Shown here one piece after another: positions 1 through 9,517 of a stretch of 64,000 bases of DNA. The stretch comes from a virus. Each line of letters begins with the position of its first letter. Position 1 is the stretch's first letter. The notes below the pieces were generated by a model. It made no database searches. It was given only the letters and a program-made list of their open reading frames with translations, and had not been told where the DNA came from. Location: IMG/VR virus record IMGVR_UViG_3300034073_004910, positions 1 through 64,000 of that record. One strand, 5' to 3'. Position numbers and translations under genes: made by a program.

Positions 1-991
1 ACCCGCCATGAGCTAATACTCGATGAATTTCGCTCATAATTTTTTGTTTATCGTAAAGATGTTCAATAATGTGCGAGGCGTTAAGTACTCCGACACTGTT
101 GTCTTCTAGTGGAATTCCTTCGTTTAAATTTGCGATTATATCTGCATCCTGCTGATCAATTGTTAGACACCCCGGTTTTGCACTAATTCCTCCGCCTATA
201 TCAACTACCAACAGATTTTTATTTTGAGCATCTTTTACTGCCAAATCCCAGGCATATTTGTAAAATAACTCTACTGTTGTTTTTTGAATTTGTTGATTTC
301 GTTCTAGCCAGGTGTTGTTTCCAGTAATGCGATAAATATACAAAACTTCATCAATATAATGCATTTTTGTACGTAGATAAGTTCGAATCAACAGCTCATG
401 ATCGTCACAAATTGAAAGCTCAGAATTGTGACCTCCGATTTCTTGATAGACGCTTTTACGCCAGCTTCGAACATGATCAGGTGCGTACCAAATTAATCGC
501 ATCGAATGGCTACTTGGTGGAAAAGAGTTCATTGCATATAAACTCTGCCCTTTCCAGTCAAGCATGGTATAAGTCCAACCATGTGCCGGATTAAAAGGAA
601 CAAATTTATTTTGCATGTGAAGTACGGCATTTTTACTATAAACAAACCCTACTTCTTCATTTTGATACGCTTCGTTTAGCTTTTGCAAGCAATTCGGTGT
701 AATCAGATCATCATGATCAACTTCCACCAAAATATCGCCGGAACCTTCAGAAAAAGCAAAATTTTTAATTGCTCCTACTCGATTCTCATTACCAGCAAGA
801 ATAAAGATGCTCACTTTAGAGTTTTGTCGAATAATTTCTGGAATATCCTCTAAAGTACAGTTTCCATTTACATATAGAACCCACTCCCAGTTCGTATAAG
901 TCTGTGCTAAAATACTTTCATATAATTCTAGCAAAAAAGGAATATTTTTGGAATCATGCTCTGGAGTAATAATACTAAATTTATAATTCAT
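1..991 (-). CDS. Glycosyltransferase family 2 / SAM methyltransferase fusion (3' end beyond window)
   Basis: The reading frame is open from an ATG at 991 down to the window edge, about 330 codons. The N-terminal ~220 residues look like a GT-A (family 2) glycosyltransferase: an opening beta strand ending in ITPEHD and a DHDD metal-binding motif near residue 92. After about residue 245 a Rossmann SAM-binding start appears (VVDIGGG) followed by a methyltransferase-like ASHIIEHL segment. It is therefore read as a two-domain sugar transferase plus methyltransferase, probably modifying a glycan. Its ATG lies two bases from the stop of the oxygenase-like gene, so the two are probably co-transcribed. 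The acceptor is unknown and the C-terminus is missing. Confidence 0.85.
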   Translation of the reverse strand, partial: MNYKFSIITPEHDSKNIPFLLELYESILAQTYTNWEWVLYVNGNCTLEDIPEIIRQNSKVSIFILAGNENRVGAIKNFAFSEGSGDILVEVDHDDLITPNCLQKLNEAYQNEEVGFVYSKNAVLHMQNKFVPFNPAHGWTYTMLDWKGQSLYAMNSFPPSSHSMRLIWYAPDHVRSWRKSVYQEIGGHNSELSICDDHELLIRTYLRTKMHYIDEVLYIYRITGNNTWLERNQQIQKTTVELFYKYAWDLAVKDAQNKNLLVVDIGGGISAKPGCLTIDQQDADIIANLNEGIPLEDNSVGVLNASHIIEHLYDKQKIMSEIHRVLAHGG

Positions 992-993
992 AA

Positions 994-1566
994 TTAATCA
1001 AAAAAGAAAAGATGAGTAAGACGACCTGTTGAAAGTGAGTCCCCAAAATAGGGGCCAGCCGAGTGAATGCACTGTGCGCTCATAATAATTAAACGATTGT
1101 AAACGTTTCCTACGCTATCTACGGTTTCAAACTTTGTAGAGTCATAAAATCCTCCAGAAAAAGTTTTTTTCATGATTTCTGAATCGTCCGTGCTTTCTCG
1201 AACTCCAGTGGTTCGAGAGGAGTAAAATCTAGTTCCGCTTTCAAAAGGCGCATTTGGAGTTAAATAAATAATTGCTGCCCACTTTTGAAAGTCACAATGG
1301 TAGACTTGAAAGTCTTCAGCAGTCATAAGCTGAAAAACGCCGTTTGCTTGGTAGTTCCAGTTTGTTATTGGCTCTCCTAGTATTTTTTCAAACTCGGTTT
1401 TTATACTATCTGGGCGGAAAACTTCAGTACTTCGTAGTCCTTTATAGTACCGGATATCGCTTTTGTACTGTTGTTGAAGAGCAGTATTTCGAATTTCATT
1501 CGGGTACTCATAGAAGTTGTCTACAACGAAAAGTCTTTTTCTCATTTTTGTACTTGCATTGAACAT
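994..1566 (-). CDS. 2OG-Fe(II) oxygenase-like protein
   Basis: 190 residues. An HxD pair (YHCD), a distal His (CIHSAG) and a downstream Arg (TGRLTHLF) are spaced as the Fe(II) and 2-oxoglutarate ligands of a double-stranded beta-helix dioxygenase. This family is common in phages and its substrates are unknown. I chose the ATG at 1566, which directly follows the stop of the hydrolase gene (TGA-A-ATG). A longer start at 1614 would overlap that gene by 47 bases. The neighbouring glycosyltransferase/methyltransferase suggests a role in modifying a sugar or surface molecule, but this is only context. Confidence 0.7.
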   Translation of the reverse strand: MFNASTKMRKRLFVVDNFYEYPNEIRNTALQQQYKSDIRYYKGLRSTEVFRPDSIKTEFEKILGEPITNWNYQANGVFQLMTAEDFQVYHCDFQKWAAIIYLTPNAPFESGTRFYSSRTTGVRESTDDSEIMKKTFSGGFYDSTKFETVDSVGNVYNRLIIMSAQCIHSAGPYFGDSLSTGRLTHLFFFD

Positions 1567-1567
1567 T

Positions 1568-1978
1568 TCAATATTTCTCCGTATAAAATTGAAAGTCTCC
1601 AATTTTCTCAACATAGTTTTTACTAGGAAAAGCGTCCCATTTATGACTATGAAAATAAAGCGTATCTCCTGGAAGTGAAACCACCTGCATAGGGTGTATT
1701 CTCAATATAAGTCGAGCAATACTACGAGACTGATCCCAGCTTTTTGCTTCCTTTGGATCGTCCGGTCGGCCATCACAATACCACTTAAACTGGCATTTAT
1801 TTTTTAAAGGAAAGTTAAATATGTGCGGTCCGTCTTGGACGACCGCACATACTGTGTTTGGGAAATTTTCGTGGTCTGTTCGATTCATTACTACTTGCGC
1901 GATTGCAATCTGTGTTTCCACAGGCTGATTTCGAGCTTCCCAATAAACTGTCAGTGCCAAGCAAATTTCCGCAAACAT
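1568..1978 (-). CDS. SleB-like cell wall hydrolase
   Basis: 136 residues matching the Hydrolase_2/SleB lytic transglycosylase-like fold. The opening motif ALTVYWEARNQP carries the expected catalytic Glu (residue 14), followed by AQVVMNR and a C-terminal FHSHKW segment. No signal peptide is visible, so access to the wall would need the holin system or a virion role. Its ATG shares one base with the nrdB stop (TAATG). It is one of three muralytic enzymes in the window, with GH24 at 35.2 kb and GH108 at 39.7 kb. Confidence 0.85.
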   Translation of the reverse strand: MFAEICLALTVYWEARNQPVETQIAIAQVVMNRTDHENFPNTVCAVVQDGPHIFNFPLKNKCQFKWYCDGRPDDPKEAKSWDQSRSIARLILRIHPMQVVSLPGDTLYFHSHKWDAFPSKNYVEKIGDFQFYTEKY

Positions 1979-2937
1979 TACTTAAAGATATCTTGCCAAT
2001 TGCCTGTAGTACTTGCTCGAGCGTATTCGGTCGAGCGATTTTCAAAGAAATTGGTATGCTCTACAGCGTTTAACATAAAGTCCAGCCAAGGAAGCGGGTT
2101 TTCTCGGCTATGAAAGATTTTTTTCATGCCAAGACCAAGCAGTCTTCGATCTGCAATATATCGAATATACTCTTTCACTTCATTCGCCGTAAGTTCTGGA
2201 ACTTTACAGTTTTCAAATACTGTATCAATAAATGCATCCTCTAGCTCTACGACTCGCTCTGCCGCACAGTAGATTTCGTACTTAAGCTTATCGTTCCAAA
2301 TCTCTGGGTACTCTCGAACAAACTCTCTAAACAGTCGGCTAAGCCCTTCCACATGAAGCGTTTCGTCTCGAACAGACCATGTAATAATCTGTCCCATACC
2401 TTTCATTAGATTGTGGCGAGGATAGTTCAACAAAATTGCAAAACTACTAAAAAGCTGAACACCCTCTGTAAATCCGCTGTAAACTGCCATAGTCTTGGCA
2501 ATATTCATCGGATCGTCCATACTGAAGTTTGAAAGATACTCATGCTTGTCTGCCATCGCTTTGATGTTTGCAAACATTTGAAATTCGCTTTCATCAAACT
2601 CAAGCGTATCCACTAGCAATGCATAAGCTTCTTGGTGCACAGCTTCCATTGCAGCAAAAGATGCAAGCATCATTCTTACCTCCGGCTTTTTGAAGGTCGG
2701 AAGGTAGTGCTTAGCATAACCACAGCATACATCTACGTCAGCCTGAGTAAAAAAGCGAAAAATTTGAGACAACAGCTTTTTATTGTCTGGATCAAGCTTT
2801 GTACGAAAATCTTTAAGATCATCGGCCAGCGGAACCTCGTCCGGAAGCCAGTGCATGTGTTGTTGAGTTTTATAATACTCAAATGCCCAGGGGTATTCAA
2901 ACGGCTTATAATAATTTCTTTCTTCAAGTAGACTCAT
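1978..2937 (-). CDS. nrdB: Ribonucleoside-diphosphate reductase, beta subunit
   Basis: 319 residues, class I RNR small subunit. Metal ligands and radical site keep the Escherichia coli spacing: D67, E98 and H101, with the radical tyrosine at Y105 (MEAVHQEAY), then a TEG glutamate and a late RDETLH Glu/His pair. It generates the tyrosyl radical used by NrdA to reduce ribonucleotides. A clean GGAG ribosome site precedes the ATG. NrdA is upstream in the same direction but is separated from nrdB by a free-standing HNH gene. Confidence 0.97.
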   Translation of the reverse strand: MSLLEERNYYKPFEYPWAFEYYKTQQHMHWLPDEVPLADDLKDFRTKLDPDNKKLLSQIFRFFTQADVDVCCGYAKHYLPTFKKPEVRMMLASFAAMEAVHQEAYALLVDTLEFDESEFQMFANIKAMADKHEYLSNFSMDDPMNIAKTMAVYSGFTEGVQLFSSFAILLNYPRHNLMKGMGQIITWSVRDETLHVEGLSRLFREFVREYPEIWNDKLKYEIYCAAERVVELEDAFIDTVFENCKVPELTANEVKEYIRYIADRRLLGLGMKKIFHSRENPLPWLDFMLNAVEHTNFFENRSTEYARASTTGNWQDIFK

Positions 2938-3002
2938 ATTTTTCTCCTACTACTAAATAGTTGCCAAAGTATAAGATTTGGCACCTGTGTATTTTATTAA
3001 TT

Positions 3003-3623
3003 TTATTTATCTAGTTTTTCCAGTTTTATTATTGAGTGCATTTTACTGCCTAGATTATTTCTACTCATATATTTTAGGGTTCCATAAGGAATATTCTTTT
3101 TTATGGATATTTCTTTCATATATAAAAAATCTTCTGTAGTGCCGTTTGTGTAGTGCACTCGCACTGGGCTAGCAGTATGATTTTTCCAAGGCTCTTTAGT
3201 CATTGGATTATTTTGCCTCATTCTTATAGAAAGTTGTTCTCTTTCTTCCTGAGGGGTTTCACGTGCTGTTAACTCACCAGAAGCAAACTTTTTTTTGCGT
3301 GTTTCTGCCATTTTTATTCGAGAATCAGCATTAAACATAGGATTAATGCTTAACATTCTGGCACGGTGGTGCTCTTTGTCCCCGTGCTGTATAAGCATCA
3401 TTCTATACGCGTAAAGTATTTTTATGTTTTCTGGAAATATTTTAACCAATAAATGATGAGCTAATAAATGTTCTCTATAGGTTAATTTTACTAAATTAAA
3501 GCTCTCATTTTCCCCGCCCATACATCTGGGAATTATATGGTGAATTTCATACCCATTTTCTCGTGCAAGGTTTCTTGAACTGCGAGAGTCTACTAGCGAT
3601 ATGTAGATATTAGTATAATTCAT
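3003..3623 (-). CDS. HNH homing endonuclease between nrdA and nrdB
   Basis: 206 residues. The N-terminal HNH core is clear: EIHHIIPRCMGG, then NLVKLTYREHLLAHHLL. It is followed by a NUMOD-like region with KMAETRKKKF repeats and a C-terminal helix-turn-helix-like part (IKKNIPYGTLKYMSR) expected to give sequence specificity. Both flanking nrd genes are intact, so it is free-standing rather than intron-borne. It has its own promoter (3646-3674) and a strong TAGGAGG ribosome site. T4-type phages also carry a mobile endonuclease (MobE) at the nrdA/nrdB junction. Confidence 0.92.
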   Translation of the reverse strand: MNYTNIYISLVDSRSSRNLARENGYEIHHIIPRCMGGENESFNLVKLTYREHLLAHHLLVKIFPENIKILYAYRMMLIQHGDKEHHRARMLSINPMFNADSRIKMAETRKKKFASGELTARETPQEEREQLSIRMRQNNPMTKEPWKNHTASPVRVHYTNGTTEDFLYMKEISIKKNIPYGTLKYMSRNNLGSKMHSIIKLEKLDK

Positions 3624-3645
3624 ATTAAAATCCTCCTATAGAATT

Positions 3646-3674
3646 ATAATACCAAAATTAACCCTCGCAGTCAA
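3646..3674 (-). promoter_or_regulatory. Sigma70-like promoter (HNH gene)
   Basis: TTGACT, 17-base spacer, TATTAT on the minus strand, preceded by AATTC. It lies directly behind the nrdA stop and 23 bases before the HNH start. Confidence 0.75.
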
Positions 3675-3688
3675 GAATTATTTTTTAC

Positions 3689-5464
3689 CTACCCTTCACA
3701 TGCTATACAATTTCCTTCGTCAAGACTATCAAAAATCATTTGCCTTAATGCTTCATCCGATACAGTTTCAGCGCGCTTGTATGCTTCGCTGCGGCAGTAA
3801 TACAGTGTTTTAACTCCGCGTTTCCAAGCCATCATATGTACTGCATGTAGCTCTTGTTTCGATACGTTTGCAGGAAAAAACAAATTCAACGATTGAGACT
3901 GGCAAATAAATTCTTGTCGATCTCCTGCCAAATCCACTACCCATCGCTGATCAATTTCAACTGCTGTTTTGAACACGCTCTTGGTGTACTCGTCGAGAAA
4001 ATCCAAATGCTGAACGCTACCATTATTGGTTACGATTGATTTCCAAACTTCGTCCGTATTTTGTCCAAGCTCTTCGAGAATAAACTCGAGATATTCGTTT
4101 TTAAGTAACGAGGTGCCTGACTTAGTTTTCTGACTAAACGCATTAGCCCGATAAGGCTCAATAGAAGGACTAGTATTACCGCAAATAATGCTGCTACTAG
4201 CGTTAGGAGCAATAGCGAGCAAATGAGCATTACGCATCCCCGAAGATTCTCCGTCGGGACAAGGTCCTCGAGATACTGCAAGACGTTTAGACTCCTCCAC
4301 GGCTTTGGCCTTGATATGACGGAACATACGAAGGTTGATAGACTTTGCCATTGCGCTTTCAAATGGAATATTATGTCTTTGTAAGTAAGCATGAAAACCC
4401 ATTCCTCCTAATCCAATGCTGCGCTCTCTCATTGCGCTGTATTTTGCTCTTGCCAACTGCGGCGGGGCCTGTTCAATAAAGTAAGTCAACACGTTGTCCA
4501 ACATTCGCACTAAATCTGCAATAAAGTGCGGATGATCTTTCCACTCGTCAAATTCTTCCAAATTTACACTTGAAAGACAGCAAACTGCTGTACGCTCGGC
4601 GTTCGTCGGAAGCGTAATTTCACTACACAAATTTGAGTGATGTACACGCAATCCAAGCTTCTTTTGAAATTCTGGCAGTGCATCGTTTACCGTATCTTCA
4701 AACATGATGTACGGCTCGCCAGTCTCAACTCGATTTTGAATGAGCTTGACCCAAAGTGCTTTTGCAGATACAATCTTTTTAACTTCGTTGCTGTGAGGAT
4801 CAATCAATGCCCAGTTATCATCGTAGCCTGGAGTGAGCGTTGCATTTTCAATAATTTGCATGAAACTGTTAGGAATTACAACTGCATGATGCAAATTTGT
4901 AGATTTGCGGTTAATATCTCCACCTGTCGGTTTTCGCATATCAAGAAACTCTTCAATTTCAGGATGCGACATATGAAGGTATGCAGCATAGCTACCACGA
5001 CGAGTAACACCTTGAGAAAATGCCAGCATTTCGGCATCTACGACTTTCATAAACGGAATGACTCCAGTCGACTCGCTGCCGTTTGACGTTTTTGAGCCTA
5101 CGCTTCGCACCGACGACCAATTTCCGCCGACCCCGCCACCGACTGAAGACAGCCACGCGTTCTCGGTATAATGTTCTGTGATACCTTCTCGGCTATCAGG
5201 CACATGATTTAAAAAACAAGAGATTGGCAGTCCTCGAGAGCTGCCTCCATTTGACAATATTGGAGTACTATACATAAACCACAGTTTAGATGCATAGTCA
5301 TACAATCGTTGCGCGTGCTCTTCGTCATCTGCAAACGACATTGCAGCTCGAGCAAAAGCTTCTTGAGGGCCTTTTTCGTTCGGAAGAAGATAACGATCTT
5401 CTAACGTCTTTTTTCCAAATTCTGAAAGTAGTCGGTCCCGCCCATTATTAATCTGTAGTGGCAT
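3689..5464 (-). CDS. nrdA: Ribonucleoside-diphosphate reductase, alpha subunit
   Basis: 591 residues. All catalytic elements of a class I large subunit are present: the active-site Cys in LPISCFL, the NLCSE triad, the second Cys in AVCCLSS, the tyrosine pair in TLYYCRSEA, and a C-terminal redox pair (NCIACEG). The N-terminal ATP-cone regulatory domain is absent, so overall dATP feedback inhibition is probably missing, as in many phage enzymes. The start overlaps the 3' end of the exonuclease gene by 17 bases, suggesting coupled translation. Confidence 0.97.
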   Translation of the reverse strand: MPLQINNGRDRLLSEFGKKTLEDRYLLPNEKGPQEAFARAAMSFADDEEHAQRLYDYASKLWFMYSTPILSNGGSSRGLPISCFLNHVPDSREGITEHYTENAWLSSVGGGVGGNWSSVRSVGSKTSNGSESTGVIPFMKVVDAEMLAFSQGVTRRGSYAAYLHMSHPEIEEFLDMRKPTGGDINRKSTNLHHAVVIPNSFMQIIENATLTPGYDDNWALIDPHSNEVKKIVSAKALWVKLIQNRVETGEPYIMFEDTVNDALPEFQKKLGLRVHHSNLCSEITLPTNAERTAVCCLSSVNLEEFDEWKDHPHFIADLVRMLDNVLTYFIEQAPPQLARAKYSAMRERSIGLGGMGFHAYLQRHNIPFESAMAKSINLRMFRHIKAKAVEESKRLAVSRGPCPDGESSGMRNAHLLAIAPNASSSIICGNTSPSIEPYRANAFSQKTKSGTSLLKNEYLEFILEELGQNTDEVWKSIVTNNGSVQHLDFLDEYTKSVFKTAVEIDQRWVVDLAGDRQEFICQSQSLNLFFPANVSKQELHAVHMMAWKRGVKTLYYCRSEAYKRAETVSDEALRQMIFDSLDEGNCIACEG

Positions 5465-6296
5465 TCATGTACTCCATAACTATGTTGTCGATATTCGACA
5501 CATTTTCCGTACCTATGGCTTCATCACAAAAGGTGAGTAAATCCATTAGGTTAAGATTTAATAAAATTCTATCCGCATGTTCATTTAATGATTGAATATA
5601 CTTGTATTTGCTTGAAATAGGGCAAGCATCATATAAATCTAGTGCCGAGCCATACTGTTCAATCAATCCAGAAGCTCGCTTCGGGCCTACGCCCGGAATT
5701 CCAAGAATATTATCGCCAGGGTCGCCTACGAGAGCTTTCCAAGACACATAATTTTCAATAGAAACATCATAAGGCCACTGTGAGGTTGATACTTCCTTAC
5801 GCGTGACATATGAAAATCTTGATACCTTATCAGAGATTAAACAATCCCAGTCTTTATCTGAAGAAATCAACCAAATATGGTCGATTTCATACTTGTTTGC
5901 TGTTTTGACTAGGTAGCCGGCAATATCGTCGGCCTCTACACCTTTATATCGAAGTACTGGATACTTTGTGAAATATTGGAGAGTACGCTCATACTCTTCG
6001 AAAAATTTCTCAAAAGCTTCTTTTTCTTCTTGAGTTTGCTGCTCTACTTTATCTTTGCGATTTTGCTTATACTCTGGGTACATTTCTTTTCGAAAGGAAC
6101 TACTGCCCCAGTCTGCCGCAATAATCACTTTTGAACAATCATAAGAACGCGCAAGAGATTCTACGGTTCTTACATATTCTTCTTTAAAGTCAGTTCGTCC
6201 TTGATGCTTCCATCTAAACGCTAGGTTCATTGAGTCAACAATCATTAGATTGTTGCCGCTCGGGCCGTTCATAAGAGTAGAGAAATTAGTTGCCAT
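5448..6296 (-). CDS. 5'-3' exonuclease / flap endonuclease
   Basis: 282 residues. Acidic metal ligands occur in the order expected for the FEN/T5 D15 family: IVDSMN near residue 20, EADDIAG, SSDKDWDCL, then a helix-three-turn-helix DNA-binding motif GDNILGIPGVGPKRA. It would remove RNA primers and 5' flaps during replication, or degrade host DNA. It overlaps the resolvase upstream by 11 bases and nrdA downstream by 17, placing it in one tightly packed operon with the recombination genes. Confidence 0.94.
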   Translation of the reverse strand: MATNFSTLMNGPSGNNLMIVDSMNLAFRWKHQGRTDFKEEYVRTVESLARSYDCSKVIIAADWGSSSFRKEMYPEYKQNRKDKVEQQTQEEKEAFEKFFEEYERTLQYFTKYPVLRYKGVEADDIAGYLVKTANKYEIDHIWLISSDKDWDCLISDKVSRFSYVTRKEVSTSQWPYDVSIENYVSWKALVGDPGDNILGIPGVGPKRASGLIEQYGSALDLYDACPISSKYKYIQSLNEHADRILLNLNLMDLLTFCDEAIGTENVSNIDNIVMEYMNATTD

Positions 6297-6729
6297 TTAA
6301 AAATACCGGTTTTTCCATCGTTAGCCAATCTTCACTGAGCATAGTATAGCACAATAGGCTATTGATGTAAAGATAATTATTTACGTTACTTGGTTTTTGC
6401 CGAGTCGCTACAAAGATTTTGGAACGATTATACTTAAAAAATAACAAAGGTTCTTGCTTTTGATTTTCTGCTTGTAATACTATCTTCTCCCACCAGCGTA
6501 TTAAATTATTACTTTTATTAGTAAGAATTTTATCAGTCAAAGCTGATTCTTCATAAAATTTAACTTCTATACAGAAACAGTTATTACGATTGGGAACATA
6601 CAAATCACCTTTTAAGTATGAAAGAGCTCCTGACGAAGGAACTCTTTCAAAAGGCAGCCCAGTATGATTTCGCAATAAATCTCTAACTAAATATTCTCCT
6701 CTATTACCTTTATCTCTCGAATCTACCAT
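6286..6729 (-). CDS. Hjc-like Holliday junction resolvase (PD-(D/E)xK nuclease)
   Basis: 147 residues. The N-terminal pattern KGNRGEYLVRDLL, then FERVPSSGA, LKGDLYV and IEVKFYE is that of archaeal Hjc-type nucleases: Glu, Asp and ExK catalytic residues with the conserved SG before GD. It probably resolves branched recombination or replication intermediates before packaging. It sits directly between the SbcC-like and exonuclease genes. Confidence 0.85.
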   Translation of the reverse strand: MVDSRDKGNRGEYLVRDLLRNHTGLPFERVPSSGALSYLKGDLYVPNRNNCFCIEVKFYEESALTDKILTNKSNNLIRWWEKIVLQAENQKQEPLLFFKYNRSKIFVATRQKPSNVNNYLYINSLLCYTMLSEDWLTMEKPVFLNGN

Positions 6730-6733
6730 GCTA

Positions 6734-8542
6734 TTAGTTTTCTAAGAACGAAATATTGTTCTTCTTGATGACATCCACTTTATTTAATAGTGGGTGCGTC
6801 CATCCGTGTGATACCAAATAAGTGTTTAAATCTTCTTCTTTAATTAGAACCTCTACTAACTTTTCTCGCCCTTGTTCGTCCAGTACATTGATAACTTCGT
6901 CTAAAAACAAAATATTTATTTTTGTCTTCGAAATACTACTCATCAACTTACGAATGGCTAGCAGAGTAGCAGTATTTACTCGAGCAAGCTCACCGCTAGA
7001 CAAAGCTAAAATATCTACGACATTTCCGTTGTCTGTTATTTCTACATTTAGCTTATCATTGTTGACTACAAATTCGATTGTAAACCGTCCGTCAGCAAGC
7101 TCAGCTAGATAGCTATTTGTAATCTCTTCTAGTTCTTTTACAAGATTTTCGATCTTGTACGCTAGCAATCCATTGGTAGAAAATGCTTTTTTCAGTACTT
7201 CAAGATTACCTAACTTACTCGCAACTTTTTCCAGTTTTGTACAAGCTTTTTCTAGATCTTCTTTAAACTTATTAGTCTGTTCTGTAATAATCTGAATTCG
7301 AGTGTTATGTTTTTCTGCTTCTTGATTTTTAGCTGCAACTACTCGAATATTTTTATTTATACTTTCAATTTCTTCTGTAAGCTCATTCAGCCTCTTTGTA
7401 AGATCGTCGGCATGTACAAACTCACTAGGAAGAGTCCTATCAACAGAACGAAGAAGATCTTCAAATTCTTTTTGTTTTCGTTGTTTTTCTTCGTACTTTT
7501 TATTGTTAAGCTCAATACTAGCAATCTCTTTCTTAATAGCTTGAATTTTATTGTTCGCACTTTCTATGATTTCTTTGCTAGCATTTATAAGCTCTAGATT
7601 TTTGCTTTCATTAATATTTTGAGCACAAGTAGGGCAGACTCCATGTAAACTTTCCATTTTAGTAATTACTTTTTGAGCTGCACTAAGATTTGCTGTAGCT
7701 TGGCCTAGCTCTTTTTGTTGCTCTTGGGCATTTTTGATTTCATATGCATCAATTGAATTAATCTTATTAATATCAATTTTTGCAAGTAAATCTTTAACTT
7801 CGTTATTTCGCTTAATTCTTTTGTTCGTACTAGAAATATTATTTAATTCTAACTTTAGTTTTTCACTTTCGCTTTCTAACTCCTTTGGAACATCCGGCAA
7901 AGAAAGAGTCGGTAAAATCTCTACATCATTTTCTAGCTTATTTTTGTTAAGCCAGTTAGTAATTGTATCTATACTTCCTTCGAGTTGCGTAGCTTCTGTA
8001 CTTAGCTCTTTTACTGCATTTTTGAATACATCAAAGTATGCTACATAATCCTCCAGCCCGAGAAGATCAATTAAAAACTTTTTACGAACAGTGTCTGTAG
8101 CTGTAAGAAACTGCAAGCTATTATTAGTGTTCTGATATACCAGTTGAGTAAAGGTTTTAAAATCAATTCCTAGAATTTCTTCTTGAATCGTTTTGAAAGT
8201 ATTTGTAGCCGTATGGCTTGAAATATCTTCTCCGTTCTTAACCAGCTTTACTTTGATGCTTGCGCCTTTTCTAGCAATATCAATAGAATAAATACTATCA
8301 TCTTTAGTCAATTCTAAAAATATTTTATACTGATCTCCTGAATAACGATTTGGCAAATCTGCCTTTTTAATACCTTTAGAGTTTTTATTGTATAAAGCTT
8401 CTTCAATAATAAGCGGAATTGACGACTTGCCTACTCCATTTGTACCTACGATTTGTGTTAGTGTATGTTCATCTAACTCTAATATGTTTTTTTCTCCGTA
8501 GGAGAAGCAGTTATCCCAAATTAACTTTTTTAGTGTAATCAT
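6734..8542 (-). CDS. SbcC/gp46-like recombination nuclease ATPase subunit
   Basis: 602 residues with SMC/Rad50 organisation. Walker A (GTNGVGKSS, residues 33-41) is N-terminal. A long coiled coil is interrupted near residue 300 by a zinc hook CPTC, and the C-terminal lobe carries the signature LSSGELARVN and Walker B ILFLDEV. With the SbcD-like partner it would form the end-processing complex equivalent to T4 gp46/gp47. Its start overlaps the partner gene by 32 bases. Confidence 0.95.
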   Translation of the reverse strand: MITLKKLIWDNCFSYGEKNILELDEHTLTQIVGTNGVGKSSIPLIIEEALYNKNSKGIKKADLPNRYSGDQYKIFLELTKDDSIYSIDIARKGASIKVKLVKNGEDISSHTATNTFKTIQEEILGIDFKTFTQLVYQNTNNSLQFLTATDTVRKKFLIDLLGLEDYVAYFDVFKNAVKELSTEATQLEGSIDTITNWLNKNKLENDVEILPTLSLPDVPKELESESEKLKLELNNISSTNKRIKRNNEVKDLLAKIDINKINSIDAYEIKNAQEQQKELGQATANLSAAQKVITKMESLHGVCPTCAQNINESKNLELINASKEIIESANNKIQAIKKEIASIELNNKKYEEKQRKQKEFEDLLRSVDRTLPSEFVHADDLTKRLNELTEEIESINKNIRVVAAKNQEAEKHNTRIQIITEQTNKFKEDLEKACTKLEKVASKLGNLEVLKKAFSTNGLLAYKIENLVKELEEITNSYLAELADGRFTIEFVVNNDKLNVEITDNGNVVDILALSSGELARVNTATLLAIRKLMSSISKTKINILFLDEVINVLDEQGREKLVEVLIKEEDLNTYLVSHGWTHPLLNKVDVIKKNNISFLEN

Positions 8543-9464
8543 TAAAAACGCTCACAATGCTGGCTATGTTATCTGAAGGAATTTCTAAAATATAGGATAA
8601 ATACTCTACTAGCTCTTCCTCAACACTCATATTTTTATTTAGATATAGCGATGTTTCTCGCTGTCGTTTTACTACTTTTTTATCTAATAGTTCGGTAGCT
8701 TTAACAGAAGAGAGCTGAGACAGATCTCCTTCCAGCTCATAAATCGTATGATCATATTCTGTAGAAACCATATCTTTAGGATTAGACACGGTAACTCGCA
8801 ATAATTGTGGCAATGAAAATCTTACCCAAGACCAGTCAAAGTCTTCTTCTATAATTAGCGCCCCAGTTTCTACTTTACTTCTGTGAAAAGAAGTTGTCAT
8901 GGGAGATCCTGGATAGACTATATTTTGCTGAGAGTTTGAATGAGAATGTAAATCTCCAGCAAATACAATTGGAAAGTCTGCTAATTTTTCTAAATCAATC
9001 TCTGGTTTTACATGAGGCGGAATCTCGCCACGAACATGAGTAAATAAAGGGAGACTTTTATCTATTTTACTTTCCCAGTCTTTCCCATGCAGTTCACAGT
9101 ATGGTAATATACTAAAAGTTTTATCACTGTAAATTTTATCAATAATTTTAACATTTGAATTGATAGCGCTTGTGACATTTTTTAAAGAGCTAAAAAAGGT
9201 TTTTCCTTTCTTTGTGGCTTCGTGATTGCCGTCATAAATGTAGGTAGGTACTGACACTCCTTTGATAAACTCAAAGTATAAATTTAACTCTTCTAGGGTC
9301 GGCAGCCTATCGAATAGGTCTCCTCCAATAATATGAAGATCTACTTCTTTTTCTAGTTCTGCTACTTGTCCGAAAAACTCTAAGTATCTTTTAATTGCCC
9401 AGGCAGTTGGAACATTTTTCTGCCCTAGTTTAATATGCCAATCGGCTGTAAATAATATTCTCAT
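8511..9464 (-). CDS. SbcD/gp47-like recombination nuclease subunit
   Basis: 317 residues, calcineurin-like metallophosphoesterase. The metal motifs run ILFTADWHIK (Asp, His), IIGGDLFDR (Asp), YDGNHEA (Asn, His) and AGDLHSHS. It is the Mre11-type nuclease partner of the SbcC-like ATPase encoded immediately downstream. The pair supports recombination-dependent replication or host DNA breakdown. Confidence 0.95.
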   Translation of the reverse strand: MRILFTADWHIKLGQKNVPTAWAIKRYLEFFGQVAELEKEVDLHIIGGDLFDRLPTLEELNLYFEFIKGVSVPTYIYDGNHEATKKGKTFFSSLKNVTSAINSNVKIIDKIYSDKTFSILPYCELHGKDWESKIDKSLPLFTHVRGEIPPHVKPEIDLEKLADFPIVFAGDLHSHSNSQQNIVYPGSPMTTSFHRSKVETGALIIEEDFDWSWVRFSLPQLLRVTVSNPKDMVSTEYDHTIYELEGDLSQLSSVKATELLDKKVVKRQRETSLYLNKNMSVEEELVEYLSYILEIPSDNIASIVSVFNDYTKKVNLG

Positions 9465-9517
9465 CTAAAGTGTTGTCCATAAAAGCTGGTTTTAATTTTA
9501 TAACCTTAATATTAGGC

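Noticed and set aside
994-1614. Longer start for the oxygenase-like gene
   Set aside because: Would overlap the hydrolase by 47 bases; the ATG at 1566 follows its stop directly.
4030-4392. 120-residue minus ORF with transmembrane-like stretch inside nrdA
   Set aside because: Different frame inside an intact, conserved nrdA; no support beyond being open.
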